Assembly (NCBI GenBank): GCA_003599885.1
Contig: QZKW01000030.1
Span: 1 to 64,000, forward strand
Reading direction: 5' to 3'
From: Desulfobacteraceae bacterium
GTDB lineage: Bacteria > Desulfobacterota > Desulfobacteria > Desulfobacterales > Desulfosalsimonadaceae
DNA length: 64,000 nucleotides
In this document: positions 28,350-37,275 of the stretch, piece after piece
Layout: every line of letters starts with the position of its first letter
Numbering within the stretch: the stretch's first letter is position 1
Program-made: the position numbers and the translations under genes
The notes under the pieces: generated by a model
Database searches by the model: none
Seen by the model: only the letters and a program-made list of their open reading frames with translations
Told to the model about the DNA's origin: nothing

Positions 28350-29983
28350 CGACAAAACAGCAAAACCAAGTGGAAAAAATACATCTGGAAACCACTGTCG
28401 CCGTGATCGGCGGCGGTTATACCGGAATGGCCGCAGCAAAAACACTGGCGCAAAACGGTTATCCGGTCATTCTGGCCCGTCAGGAAAATGACGGGGCGTG
28501 GCATGACACCTCATTAACCGGGCTTGACGGATTGAAAACCCTTGAAAACCAAGTGGCGGACAATGGGCCTATCGACATACTGTCTCAATCTACACTAATA
28601 GAAGCCGTCGGCGTTCCGGGAGACTTCACCCTGACGTTCATGTCCGAAGACCGGCGCGTGGAAAAAAAGGCAGGGGCCGTGGTTGTCGCCACGGACCTCT
28701 CATCCTCACCGCTGACCTTTATCTATGGCCTGACGCCATGCGCCAGCGTCGTCTCCCTTTCAGAGCTGGAATCCCTTCTGGCTTCTGAAACCGGTCAAAA
28801 AGAGATCGGTGATAAAAAGAAAACCATTGCCTTTTTGGTGGGTTTCGCCCATGAAGGCAACCCGCTGCTCATGCAACGGGTTCTGGAAAGCGTCCGGAAA
28901 ATCGTTGAGATGGATGGCTGCACGGCCTATGTTTATGTCAACAACCTGAAAGTCGCTGAAGACGGGCTGGAAAGACTCTATAAACAGGGCCGGGACAATG
29001 GCGCGATCTATTTTAAACTGCAAACAGCACCCACCGTCATCCAGAATAACGGTGACTTACGCATCACCTTTTATGACCCGGTGATTCGAAACAATATTGA
29101 ACTCTCACCGGATATAGTGGTGGTGGAAGAAAGTCTGGTTGCCGATCAACAAAATATTTCTCTTGCCGAAATTTTAAGAATCGATCTCGGACCTGCAGGT
29201 TTTCTGCAAAAGGAAAATGTTCACCGGCTGCCGGTCAACACCAACCGTGAAGGCATTTTTGTGGTCGGGGGCGGCCGGGAGATTCAGGGATTGTCCAAAT
29301 CTTTGGCTGACGTGGATAATATGCTGCTCCAGGTCAGACAGCTCATCGGCGGCGGCGAGAAGACCGTGGCGGCAAAGGCCGTGGTTGATCGTGAAAAATG
29401 CACCATTTGCCTGACCTGCTACCGCTGCTGCCCGCACGCCGCCATTTACTGGGATGATAAAGCCGTGATCTCCCCGGCGGCTTGTCAAGGATGCGGCATA
29501 TGCGCCAGTGAATGTCCCATGGACGCCATTCAGCTAACGGATTTCACGGATACGGAAATGACATCCCGGATCAGGGAAGCGGCGGCCGCAGAGACAAAAG
29601 CCGCTGCACCGAAAATCATTGCTTTCTGCTGCCAGAATTCGGCGTTTGAAGCAGGAACCGCAGCCGGACTCTTTCATTATGATCTTCCGGCAGGACTGCA
29701 GATCATCAAAATCCCCTGCGCCGGCAAAGTGGATATTAATTATATCCTGAACGCTCTGGTGGAAGGCGCGGATGGCGTGATTGTCATGGCCTGCCACACC
29801 GGCAACTGTAAATCCGAATCCGGCAACACTTACGCCAAATGGCGAATCAATGACGCTTACCGGAAACTGGAACAAATCGGCATACCAAAAAATCGGCTGG
29901 AATTTGCGACCCTGGCGTCCAACATGGCCAGCGACTTCGCCAGAATTGTTATTGACATGGAAAAAAGAATCAGTCAAAAATAA
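28346..29983 (+). CDS. HdrA-like flavoprotein with two ferredoxin clusters and MvhD-like domain (QmoB-like)
   Basis: A 545-residue fusion. Residues about 10-345 form an FAD/NAD-type domain (AVIGGGYTGMAAAKTL at the start, NREGIFVVGGGREI near 300). Two 4Fe-4S motifs follow: KCTICLTCYRCCPHA near 350 and ACQGCGICASECPMDA near 380. The last part from about 425 is MvhD-like (FCCQNSAFEAGTAAG, IPCAGKVDINYILNAL, ACHTGNCKSESGN), a 2Fe-2S protein domain that links hydrogenase-type electron donors to Hdr. The order is as in QmoB and in HdrA-MvhD fusions. Its start overlaps the HdrA-like stop by ATGA, so both subunits are made together. It lacks the CxnC pattern of the first HdrA, suggesting the pair works as one heterodimer. 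Confidence 0.88.
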   Translation: MTTKQQNQVEKIHLETTVAVIGGGYTGMAAAKTLAQNGYPVILARQENDGAWHDTSLTGLDGLKTLENQVADNGPIDILSQSTLIEAVGVPGDFTLTFMSEDRRVEKKAGAVVVATDLSSSPLTFIYGLTPCASVVSLSELESLLASETGQKEIGDKKKTIAFLVGFAHEGNPLLMQRVLESVRKIVEMDGCTAYVYVNNLKVAEDGLERLYKQGRDNGAIYFKLQTAPTVIQNNGDLRITFYDPVIRNNIELSPDIVVVEESLVADQQNISLAEILRIDLGPAGFLQKENVHRLPVNTNREGIFVVGGGREIQGLSKSLADVDNMLLQVRQLIGGGEKTVAAKAVVDREKCTICLTCYRCCPHAAIYWDDKAVISPAACQGCGICASECPMDAIQLTDFTDTEMTSRIREAAAAETKAAAPKIIAFCCQNSAFEAGTAAGLFHYDLPAGLQIIKIPCAGKVDINYILNALVEGADGVIVMACHTGNCKSESGNTYAKWRINDAYRKLEQIGIPKNRLEFATLASNMASDFARIVIDMEKRISQK

Positions 29984-30082
29984 CTCTGCTTTTAACTGTG
30001 ATGATGATATGAATTCTCAAAATTCCGGCCTGAAAAAGATGCGCCGGGATTTTTGGGACATAGAAACGGAGGATCGTAAAAT

Positions 30083-31402
30083 ATGGGTGAACCTGCTATC
30101 AAGCTTGGTGGAAAACGAAAAAGCACATTTATCGATAAGGTCAAGGAAATTCTCCCTGAAGGGGGGAATTTAAATCTCTGCCTGACCTGCGGGGCCTGTT
30201 CCTCGGGTTGTCCGGCGACCGGACTGGAAGGCATGGATCCCCGAAAGTTTCTGCGGATGGCGGCCCTGGGAATGGATGAAGAAATCACCAGCACCCCCTG
30301 GGTCTGGATGTGTTCCATGTGTACCCGGTGCATGTATGTCTGTCCCATGAAAATCAACATTCCGCAACTCGTGTACCACGCCCGGCAGAGCTGGCCGAGG
30401 GAAACCCGGCCCAAAGGGATTCTCGGGTCCTGCGATATGGCGCTCCGAAACGACACATGCAGCGCCATGGGTGCAACTGAAGAAGATTTTCAGTTTGTGG
30501 TCGAGGACATCCTTGCGGAATACCAGGAAGCCCAACCGGAATTCAAGGACATGCGCGCGGATATCAACCGTGAAGGGGCTGAATTTTTCTTAAATCAAAA
30601 CTCCAGGGAACCGGTCACCGAACCCGATGAAATGCTGCCCCTATGGAAAATTCTTCATTCGGTGGGCGCGGACTGGACATACAGCACAAAAGGCTGGGCC
30701 GCTGAAAACTACTGCCTGTTCATGGCAGATAATGAGAACTGGGAAAAAATTGTCCGATTGAAGGTGAAGGCCGTGGAGGACCTTAAATGCAAGGTCTGGC
30801 TCAATACGGAGTGAGGGCACGAACTCTTCGCGGTCCGGTTCGGAGCGCAAAAATTCAAGATCCCTTTTAATTTCGAAATCAAAAGCATCATTCAATATTA
30901 CGCCCAGTGGATCCGGGAAGGAAAGCTGAAAGTCAGCTCCGACTGGAACAAGGACCGGAAAATAAAATTCACGGTCCAGGATCCCTGCCAGCTGGTTCGT
31001 AAATCCTTTGGCGATCCCGTGGCCGATGATCTCCGGTATGTGGTTAAATCCGTGGTGGGTGAAGAGAACTTCATCGACATGACGCCTAACCGATCCAACA
31101 ACTTCTGCTGCGGCGGCGGCGGCGGGTTCCTTCAGTCCGGATACCAGGATGCCCGCAGGGATTACGGTAAAATCAAAGCCGACCAGATTCTGGCTACCGG
31201 CGCGGCCTACTGTATCACCCCCTGCCATAACTGCCATGCCCAGGTTCATGACTTGAGTGAAGTACGACACCATCCCTGGCAGACCACCCATCTGTGGACG
31301 CTGATTTGTCTTTCCATGGGCATCCTCGGACCCAATGAACGGGAATATCTGGGTGACGATTTAAAGGACGTGGATGTTTTTCATCCGGAATCTGAAGCAT
31401 AA
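30083..31402 (+). CDS. HdrC/HdrB(DsrK)-like iron-sulfur protein, selenoprotein with in-frame UGA
   Basis: Read through the TGA at 30812-30814 this is a 439-residue protein; read as stop it would end after 243 residues with a headless second part. The frame is open from 30815 to 31402 in the same phase. The N-terminus has two 4Fe-4S motifs (Cys33, 36, 39, 43 and Cys77, 80, 83, 87), the HdrC-like part. The CCG region follows: a first motif in which the UGA is residue 244 in TE-U-GHELFAVRFG, exactly where DsrK, HmcF and TmcB have ECGH, and a complete second motif with Cys302 (DPC), Cys342-Cys343 (FCCGGGGG), Cys381 and Cys384 (PCHNC). A hairpin resembling a bacterial SECIS follows. It is the last gene of the metV-metF-hdr run and has a GGAGGA ribosome-binding site. 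Confidence 0.9.
30812..30845 (+). promoter_or_regulatory. UGA codon with SECIS-like hairpin
   Basis: The UGA is followed, inside the coding sequence, by a stem CGAAC (30820-30824) pairing with GTTCG (30838-30842). The 13-base loop contains GGT (30832-30834), 18-20 bases after the UGA. Bacterial SECIS elements carry a G-rich (GGU) apical loop at about this distance, where SelB binds. The upper stem is short, so the fold should be tested by computation. Confidence 0.6.
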
Positions 31403-31781
31403 TTTATTTAAACAGTTTAAAAAAAGTATATGAACAGGGGACACCGAGCATTCGGTGTTCCCTGTTTTGTTTCAGGCGGATCAATGAAATAGCTGGAAGC
31501 TGTGGAAGAGAAAACTTTTTCCTGATCCGCAACATGACCCATTTTCAGAGCCGCAAGACATATGCACCGCATCCCGGAATGAATCAGTTGAGCCCTTTGA
31601 CATTTCCGGCCTGATTTTTCCTGATATTTCCGGTTTACCGTTCTCATTTTATTTGCTACGATTTCACCCATCATTTCCAATCATTCACCCCTCAACATCG
31701 CACAGACGATGCTGTCTTATCCGAAAGGATTTACACGATTGACCCGGCTTTGATATTTATTTTTTGAAAGGAGCACTTGCA
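31403..31781 (+). other. gap between Hdr operon and SPFH genes
   Basis: 379 bases. The first part contains a terminator (listed separately). The rest to 31781 shows no convincing gene; short frames on the minus strand have no support. An AAAGGAG site before 31782 belongs to the next gene. Confidence 0.5.
31433..31468 (+). terminator. strong intrinsic terminator of the metV-hdr run
   Basis: A long hairpin built from AACAGGGGACACCGA and its near-complement (TTCGGTGTTCCCTGTT) around a 3-base loop, followed by TTGTTTC, 30 bases after the selenoprotein stop. It would end the operon here. Confidence 0.9.
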
Positions 31782-32894
31782 ATGCCCGACAATCCGACCA
31801 ATGTGACGTCCTTATTTGAAAAAAAGACCAACCTCCGGTTTCGATTCCCGAAGATTACCCTCCCCCAGTCGAGAAGGTGGAACATCCTGATCATCATTGC
31901 AGTGGGAGTGTTTTTTTTCTTCAATCTCTTTTTCGTGTATGTCCGGCCTTATGAATACGGCATCAAGGTGGTCCGGGTAGGCATGAACCGGGGGGTTCAG
32001 AAAGAGGTGTATACCGCAGGCCTGAACTTTCTCCTGCCATTCGGGTTGCAGCAGATGTACCGGATTCCCAGAGAAATCCAGGTGCTGGAACTCACCAACT
32101 TTCCGGATACCGCCTCGAATGCGGCCAGAAAAGACCGAGCTGCCCATATCCAGACCTCGGACGGTTTTTTCGTGGATGTGGATGTCTCCATTCTTTACCA
32201 TATCAAGGACCCCTATCTGATGTTCACCACCATCGGTCCCGGCAATCTGTTTGAGGACAACGGCATCATTCCCAAGGCCGAGCCTGCCTTAAAAGAAACC
32301 CTCGGCAAGCTGACCACCGAAGAGTTCTACAACAGTCAGTTGCGGGTGAAAAAATCGGAAGAAGCCAGGGACCGGCTCAATAGCGAATTGAATCCCAAAG
32401 GCATTGAAGTATTACAGGTGCTGGTGCGCTATTTCAAATACAGCACGGAGATCCAGAAAAACATCGAGGAAAAAAAGTTGAAAGACCAGATGGTGTTTAC
32501 GAACCGGGCGGCCGCCCGGGCCGCGACGGAAGAAGCGGAACTCAAGAAAATCATTCAGGAAGGCATGGTCATCACGGCGGTAGAAATGGAAAAAGGCAAT
32601 GCCTATGTCACACGCAAAATCGCCGAAAAAGACCTCTATGTCCGCCGGAAAAAAGCCGAAGCCAACCTGCTGGTGAAGCTGGCGGAAGCGGAGCGGGTGC
32701 GCCTGAAGAATGATGCGTTAAAAGGCATCGGGTCCGAGCGCATGGTGGGGCTGAAAATGGCTGACGCCTACAAAGGACTGGATATCATCATCCTCCCCAG
32801 CGACGGCCCGAACGGTGTCAACCCGCTGAATCTGGACAACGCCCTGAAACTCTTTGACGTCCGCAAAGCGGATGGGAAAGGGGGTGAAAAATGA
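31782..32894 (+). CDS. SPFH-domain membrane protein (HflK/prohibitin-like)
   Basis: A 370-residue protein. The start ATG at 31782 is preferred over an upstream TTG because AAAGGAG precedes it. One N-terminal membrane segment (about 34-54, ILIIIAVGVFFFFNLFFVYV) is followed by an SPFH/Band 7 domain (about 55-245: PYEYGIKVVRVGMNRG, NFLLPFGLQQMYRIPREIQ) and a long charged coiled-coil (about 235-330, rich in EEAELKK and RKIAEK). Such proteins make membrane scaffolds; HflK/HflC act with the FtsH protease, and others associate with proton or ion transport. No ftsH is nearby. It overlaps the following SPFH gene by ATGA, so the two probably form a hetero-oligomer as HflK-HflC do. Confidence 0.85.
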   Translation: MPDNPTNVTSLFEKKTNLRFRFPKITLPQSRRWNILIIIAVGVFFFFNLFFVYVRPYEYGIKVVRVGMNRGVQKEVYTAGLNFLLPFGLQQMYRIPREIQVLELTNFPDTASNAARKDRAAHIQTSDGFFVDVDVSILYHIKDPYLMFTTIGPGNLFEDNGIIPKAEPALKETLGKLTTEEFYNSQLRVKKSEEARDRLNSELNPKGIEVLQVLVRYFKYSTEIQKNIEEKKLKDQMVFTNRAAARAATEEAELKKIIQEGMVITAVEMEKGNAYVTRKIAEKDLYVRRKKAEANLLVKLAEAERVRLKNDALKGIGSERMVGLKMADAYKGLDIIILPSDGPNGVNPLNLDNALKLFDVRKADGKGGEK

Positions 32895-33916
32895 AGCGCC
32901 TATTGATTGCGGTCAGTTTAATGGTGACGGTGCTGGCACAGAGTGGGTGCGTTCCCCATACCACCGGAGAAACGGAAGTGGGGGTCCGGACCCGCAAACT
33001 GGCGTTTTTGGGACCAAAGGGCGTGGAAGACCGCGCCTATGCGCCGGGAGCCACGTATTTTTTTCTACCGTTTATCAATGACTGGAATGTGTTTGACACC
33101 AAACTGCAAAATCTTGAAATGACGTATTCGCGTCAGCGGGGGGACCGGAGGAATCAGGATGACCTGGTGTTTAAAACCACCGACGGCAACGATATCAGCT
33201 TGGATGTGATCATTGCCTACCGCATTGACGCAGCCAAAGCACCGTATATTCTCCAGAACGTGGCCGAAAACGATGTGACCCTGCGGGATAAAATCGTCCG
33301 GACCGTGGCCCGGAGCAAACCCAGGGATATTTTCGGCGAACTGAAGACCGAAGCATTTTACGTGGCTGAATCCCGCGAAGCCCAGGCTGCCAAAGCCAAG
33401 GACATTCTGCAAAGCATTCTGGGGCCCATGGGTATTGTGGTGGAAAAGGTGCTGACCAATGACTACCGGTTTAACCCGGAATACCAGAAAGCCATTGAGG
33501 ACAAAAAGGTGGCGGACCAGCAGGTGGAAAAGAACAAGTCCGCCCAGCACGCGGCCACCGAGGAATACAAACGCAAACTGGAAGAGACCAAAGGTGAGGT
33601 CAACAAGATGGTGGCGGATGCGGATGGGGAATATTTGAAGGCCCAGATCGAAGCAGATGTATATTATGAGAAACAAAAACTGCTGGCCGAAGCCATCACT
33701 GCGGAAGGGATTGCCGAAGCCAAAGGGATTTTAGAAATGAACAACGCCCTGGCCGGGTCCGGCGGCGAAACCATCGTCAAACTTCAGATCGCGGAAGCGC
33801 TTCAGGGGAAACGCATCATCCTGCTGCCGGTGTCGGAAGGGGGCATGAATCTCAAGACCACGGACATCAACCGGCTGATCGAAACCATGGGCGTCAAGGC
33901 GCTTGGGGGAAAATAA
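32891..33916 (+). CDS. SPFH-domain protein with lipoprotein-like N-terminus
   Basis: A 341-residue SPFH/prohibitin-type protein, the partner of the preceding gene (ATGA overlap). Instead of a simple membrane anchor, residues 1-20 form a short signal followed by Cys20 (LAQSGC), close to but not a perfect lipobox, so it may be a lipoprotein. The SPFH domain covers about residues 30-210 (GVRTRKLAFLGPKGVEDRAY, the YSRQRGDRRNQDD region, DISLDVIIAYRIDAAK) and a charged coiled-coil about 195-265 (QVEKNKSAQHAATEEYKRKL). The C-terminus ends in a hydrophobic oligomerisation region. A terminator follows at 33972. The pair is separated from known HflK/HflC by the lipid-type anchor. Confidence 0.82.
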   Translation: MKRLLIAVSLMVTVLAQSGCVPHTTGETEVGVRTRKLAFLGPKGVEDRAYAPGATYFFLPFINDWNVFDTKLQNLEMTYSRQRGDRRNQDDLVFKTTDGNDISLDVIIAYRIDAAKAPYILQNVAENDVTLRDKIVRTVARSKPRDIFGELKTEAFYVAESREAQAAKAKDILQSILGPMGIVVEKVLTNDYRFNPEYQKAIEDKKVADQQVEKNKSAQHAATEEYKRKLEETKGEVNKMVADADGEYLKAQIEADVYYEKQKLLAEAITAEGIAEAKGILEMNNALAGSGGETIVKLQIAEALQGKRIILLPVSEGGMNLKTTDINRLIETMGVKALGGK

Positions 33917-33971
33917 CCAGCACCACAATTCGGGAGCGGATGTAATGATCCAATGAGTCATTGGTTATTTT

Positions 33972-34009
33972 AACCCGGTAATTCCTGATGAAGGGATTAC
34001 CGGGTTTTT
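33972..34009 (+). terminator. intrinsic terminator after the SPFH pair
   Basis: The stem AACCCGGTAAT (33972-33982) pairs with ATTACCGGGTT (33995-34005), loop about 12 bases, and TTTTTC follows. It lies between the SPFH genes and the convergent thrS, whose stop is at 34032. Confidence 0.85.
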
Positions 34010-34031
34010 CATGGCCATTCCAAATAAAAGC

Positions 34032-35948
34032 TTATTCGGAAAAAATATCCAGCGCCAGTTTCCGTGCTTTAATATTTTCCTGCGCATCCCTGATAAACGT
34101 GTCGATGGCTACCCCGAACCTCACCTTGCCGTCCAGGGTCCTGACCGAAAGGGTATTCTGGTCCCGTTCTTTTTCACCGGCGGTAATAATCAGGGGGATC
34201 TGGTTAAGCTGGGCTTCGCGGATTTTTTTCTTCAGACTTTCCGACCGTACATCCACCGAAGACCTGAGCCCCGCTTTTTCAAACTGCTGATGCAGCTCGC
34301 GGGCGAAGGGCGCCAAATCGTCATTGATGGGCAAAACCACCACCTGAACCGGAGCCAGCCACAAGGGAAATTTGCCGGAAAAATGTTCCACCAGAATCCC
34401 TAAAAACCGCTCGATGGACCCGTAAATCACCCGGTGAATCATGACCGGCCGGTGTTTGTCGTTGTCCGCGCCCACATAGGACAGGTCGAACCGTTCCGGC
34501 AGAGACATGTCCAGTTGAATGGTGCCGCACTGCCAGGTCCGGCCAATGGCGTCCTTGATATGGATATCAATTTTCGGACCGTAAAACGCGCCGTCGCCTT
34601 CGTTGACTTTAAAGTCGGCGCCATAGGCCTTCAGGGCGGATGTCAGCCCACCCGTTGCAGCCGCCCATTGTTCATCCGAACCGATGGATTTGGCGGGGCG
34701 AGTGGACAGTTCCAGGTGAAACCCAAGCCCGAAAGCGGAATACATCCGGTCCACCAGACGCAGGACGCCCAGAATCTCTGCTTCAATTTGATCGGGGGTC
34801 ATGAAAATATGGGCATCGTCCTGATGAAACGCCCGGACCCGGAACAGGCCGGACAACACACCGGACAGCTCGTGGCGGTGAACCAGCCCGATCTCCCCGG
34901 CCCTTAACGGCAGATCTTTGTACGAATGCCGGCTCATTTTATACAGCAGCATGCCGCCCGGACAATTCATGGGTTTGATGGCGGATTCGGTTTCATCAAT
35001 CACCACCGTATACATGTTATCCCGGTAGTTTTCCCAGTGGCCGCTGGTTTCCCACAGGCTGCGATTGAGGATAACAGGTGTTTTGGTTTCCACATAGCCG
35101 GCTTTCCGATGCTCTTCCCGCCAGTACTCCAGAAGCGCGTTCCAGATGGCCATGCCGCCCGGATGAAAAAACGGCATGCCCGGCGCTTCCTCATGAAAGG
35201 AGTATAAATCCAGGGCTGCGCCGATCTTCCGGTGGTCCCGTTTCCGGGCTTCCTCCAGAAAATTTAAATATTCAGCGAGTTCCTTTTTGTCAAAAAATGC
35301 GGTTCCGTATATTCTCTGAAGCTGCGGGTTGGAGGGATCGGCCCGCCAATAGGCGCCTGACACTTTCATCAGCTTGATGGCTTTGATAAAACCCGTGTGA
35401 GGCAAGTGCGGCCCCCGGCATAAATCCGTAAATATTCCCTGAGTATACAGGGAAATCGTTCCATCTTCGAGAGCGGATATCATTTCCAGCTTGTATGGTT
35501 CGTTCGCATAAAGCGCCAGTGCTTCTCTCTTTGGCACTTCCCGGCGCACAATCGGCTGCTTTTCTTTGATAATTTTATTAATTTCCGCCTCAATGGCCGG
35601 AAAATCATCCTCCGATATGGGCGACATATCAATATCATAATAAAATCCGTTTTCCACGGTCGGCCCGATGGTAAGCTTCGCATCCGGATAGCATTTCAAA
35701 ATGGCTTCCGCCATGACATGGGCGGCGCTGTGCCGGAGAATTTCCAGCCCTTCAGGATCTTTGGCGGTAATAAAACGAACCCCGGCATCCCGGTCGATGG
35801 TCCGGTTCAGGTCCATCAGTTTGCCGTCCACTTCCATGGCCACGCAATTACGGGCAAATCCCTCGGAAATGGACTTGGCGATCGCCACCCCATCCGTTAA
35901 ATTTTCAAATTGTTTTACATTTCCATCCGGAAAAGAGATATTAATCAT
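34032..35948 (-). CDS. thrS: threonyl-tRNA synthetase
   Basis: A 638-residue class II aminoacyl-tRNA synthetase that charges tRNA-Thr. The TGS domain is at the N-terminus (MINISFPDGNVKQF), the editing (SAD) domain follows with HSAAHVMAEAI near residue 73, and the catalytic core contains the motif 2 region (RAGEIGLVHRHELSGVL, RVRAFHQDDAHIFM near 375) and the zinc residues in MNCPGGM and later. The anticodon-binding domain ends the protein (VVLPINDDLAPFAREL). Length and order match the complete bacterial form, and editing-domain residues appear intact. It stands alone on the minus strand. In some genomes thrS is followed by infC-rpmI-rplT; that is not the case here. Confidence 0.97.
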   Translation of the reverse strand: MINISFPDGNVKQFENLTDGVAIAKSISEGFARNCVAMEVDGKLMDLNRTIDRDAGVRFITAKDPEGLEILRHSAAHVMAEAILKCYPDAKLTIGPTVENGFYYDIDMSPISEDDFPAIEAEINKIIKEKQPIVRREVPKREALALYANEPYKLEMISALEDGTISLYTQGIFTDLCRGPHLPHTGFIKAIKLMKVSGAYWRADPSNPQLQRIYGTAFFDKKELAEYLNFLEEARKRDHRKIGAALDLYSFHEEAPGMPFFHPGGMAIWNALLEYWREEHRKAGYVETKTPVILNRSLWETSGHWENYRDNMYTVVIDETESAIKPMNCPGGMLLYKMSRHSYKDLPLRAGEIGLVHRHELSGVLSGLFRVRAFHQDDAHIFMTPDQIEAEILGVLRLVDRMYSAFGLGFHLELSTRPAKSIGSDEQWAAATGGLTSALKAYGADFKVNEGDGAFYGPKIDIHIKDAIGRTWQCGTIQLDMSLPERFDLSYVGADNDKHRPVMIHRVIYGSIERFLGILVEHFSGKFPLWLAPVQVVVLPINDDLAPFARELHQQFEKAGLRSSVDVRSESLKKKIREAQLNQIPLIITAGEKERDQNTLSVRTLDGKVRFGVAIDTFIRDAQENIKARKLALDIFSE

Positions 35949-36062
35949 TGACCTATACCTATATAGAATTTAATCGTTATTAAAAATTAAACGCAGGAGT
36001 TGGCCTTTTTGCGAAGCCATTTTGGAACTTAGAGAATATGCTCATACAAATCAAGGAGAAAT

Positions 36063-37238
36063 ATGCTTCAACCCGCGTCAACGCATAAGGATTGCCTCAT
36101 TGCAACGCCCGGCCCGCTTCAATATATCGATTCCGCACCCGGCTTAAATCATGTCATTGCCGAACTTTGCAGGGAACCACTCATATCCTTTGATCTTGAG
36201 GCGGATTCCATGTTTCATTTCAAGGAAAAAATCTGCCTGATCCAGATCGCCACCCGGACCGCCTGTTTTATCGTTGACCCGCTGCCGATACCCGATCTGT
36301 CGCCGCTGTCGCGCATATTATCGGATGAAGCCATCACCAAAATTTTCCACGGCGCGGATTATGACATCCGAAGCCTTCACCGCGACTATGGCATCGCCAT
36401 TAACAATCTGTTTGATACGGAACTGGCCAGCCGGTTTATGGGAAACACTGAAACCGGACTGGGCGCGGTGCTGAAAAAACGGTTCAACGTCGTTCTTGAA
36501 AAAAAATACCAGAAAAAAGACTGGTCCCAGCGGCCCCTGCCCCATGAAATGATCAACTATGCGGCCAAAGACGTTCATTATCTGATTCCGCTTTATGAAA
36601 CGCTATGGCAGGAACTCGAAGGCAAAGGAAGACTGGAGTGGGTTTTGGAGGAATGCCATGACCTGACCCTTGTCAGAGCTTCAATGGTGAATGAGCGTCC
36701 CCTGTTTCTCAAAATAAAAGGCGCTGGCGATCTGGACCGCCGGGGTCTTGCCGTATTAGAGGCCCTGCTGGAATTCCGGCTGAGCCTGGCGGAGCAGAAA
36801 GACCGGCCATTGTTTAAAGTGATCGGCAACACATCCCTCCTGGCCATTGCCCAGGGAAAGCCCCAAACCATGAACAAACTATGCGATATCAGAGCATTAA
36901 GCGATAAACAGACCCATATGTACGGCCACGCGCTGCTGGACATCGTTCAAGCCGCGCTGGAGATTCCGGACAGCCTCCTCCCGAAATATCCTTATACCCG
37001 CATGCCGCGCACCAGCAGTGACGTTTCCGAAAAATTCAAAACACTCAAAACATGGCGGGAACAAAAAGCAAATGAACTGGGCATGGATGCCGGCGTTCTC
37101 ATTAACAACGCTGCCTTAAAAGCCATTGCCGAATCGCATCCTGAAAATGCGGAGGCGTTGAATGGAATCATCACTCTTAAAAACTGGCAGAGAAAAGAAC
37201 TGGGACCTGAAATCACCTCGCTTTTGCGCAAAGCATAG
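36063..37238 (+). CDS. rnd: ribonuclease D
   Basis: A 391-residue 3'-5' exoribonuclease of the DEDD family. The exonuclease motifs are visible: FDLEADSM near residue 40 (Exo I), the FHGADYDIRSLHRD region near 95 (Exo II) and YAAKDVHYLIPLY near 163 (Exo III, with Tyr). HRDC-type helical domains follow in the C-terminal half. RNase D trims the 3' ends of tRNA and some structured RNAs in the cytosol. An AAGGAGA site precedes the ATG by 5 bases. It is divergent from thrS across a 114-base gap, and a serine hydrolase gene follows after 37 bases. Confidence 0.92.
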   Translation: MLQPASTHKDCLIATPGPLQYIDSAPGLNHVIAELCREPLISFDLEADSMFHFKEKICLIQIATRTACFIVDPLPIPDLSPLSRILSDEAITKIFHGADYDIRSLHRDYGIAINNLFDTELASRFMGNTETGLGAVLKKRFNVVLEKKYQKKDWSQRPLPHEMINYAAKDVHYLIPLYETLWQELEGKGRLEWVLEECHDLTLVRASMVNERPLFLKIKGAGDLDRRGLAVLEALLEFRLSLAEQKDRPLFKVIGNTSLLAIAQGKPQTMNKLCDIRALSDKQTHMYGHALLDIVQAALEIPDSLLPKYPYTRMPRTSSDVSEKFKTLKTWREQKANELGMDAGVLINNAALKAIAESHPENAEALNGIITLKNWQRKELGPEITSLLRKA

Positions 37239-37275
37239 CCCAAGCCCCTGAAAAAATCCGTTACGGAGAAAAGTC

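Noticed and set aside
30083-30814. Reading the frame as a 243-residue protein plus a separate second gene
   Set aside because: The same phase continues directly after TGA with the family's next motifs. The second part has no normal ribosome-binding site or ATG start. Sec readthrough explains both better than a stop or frameshift, since no phase change is needed.
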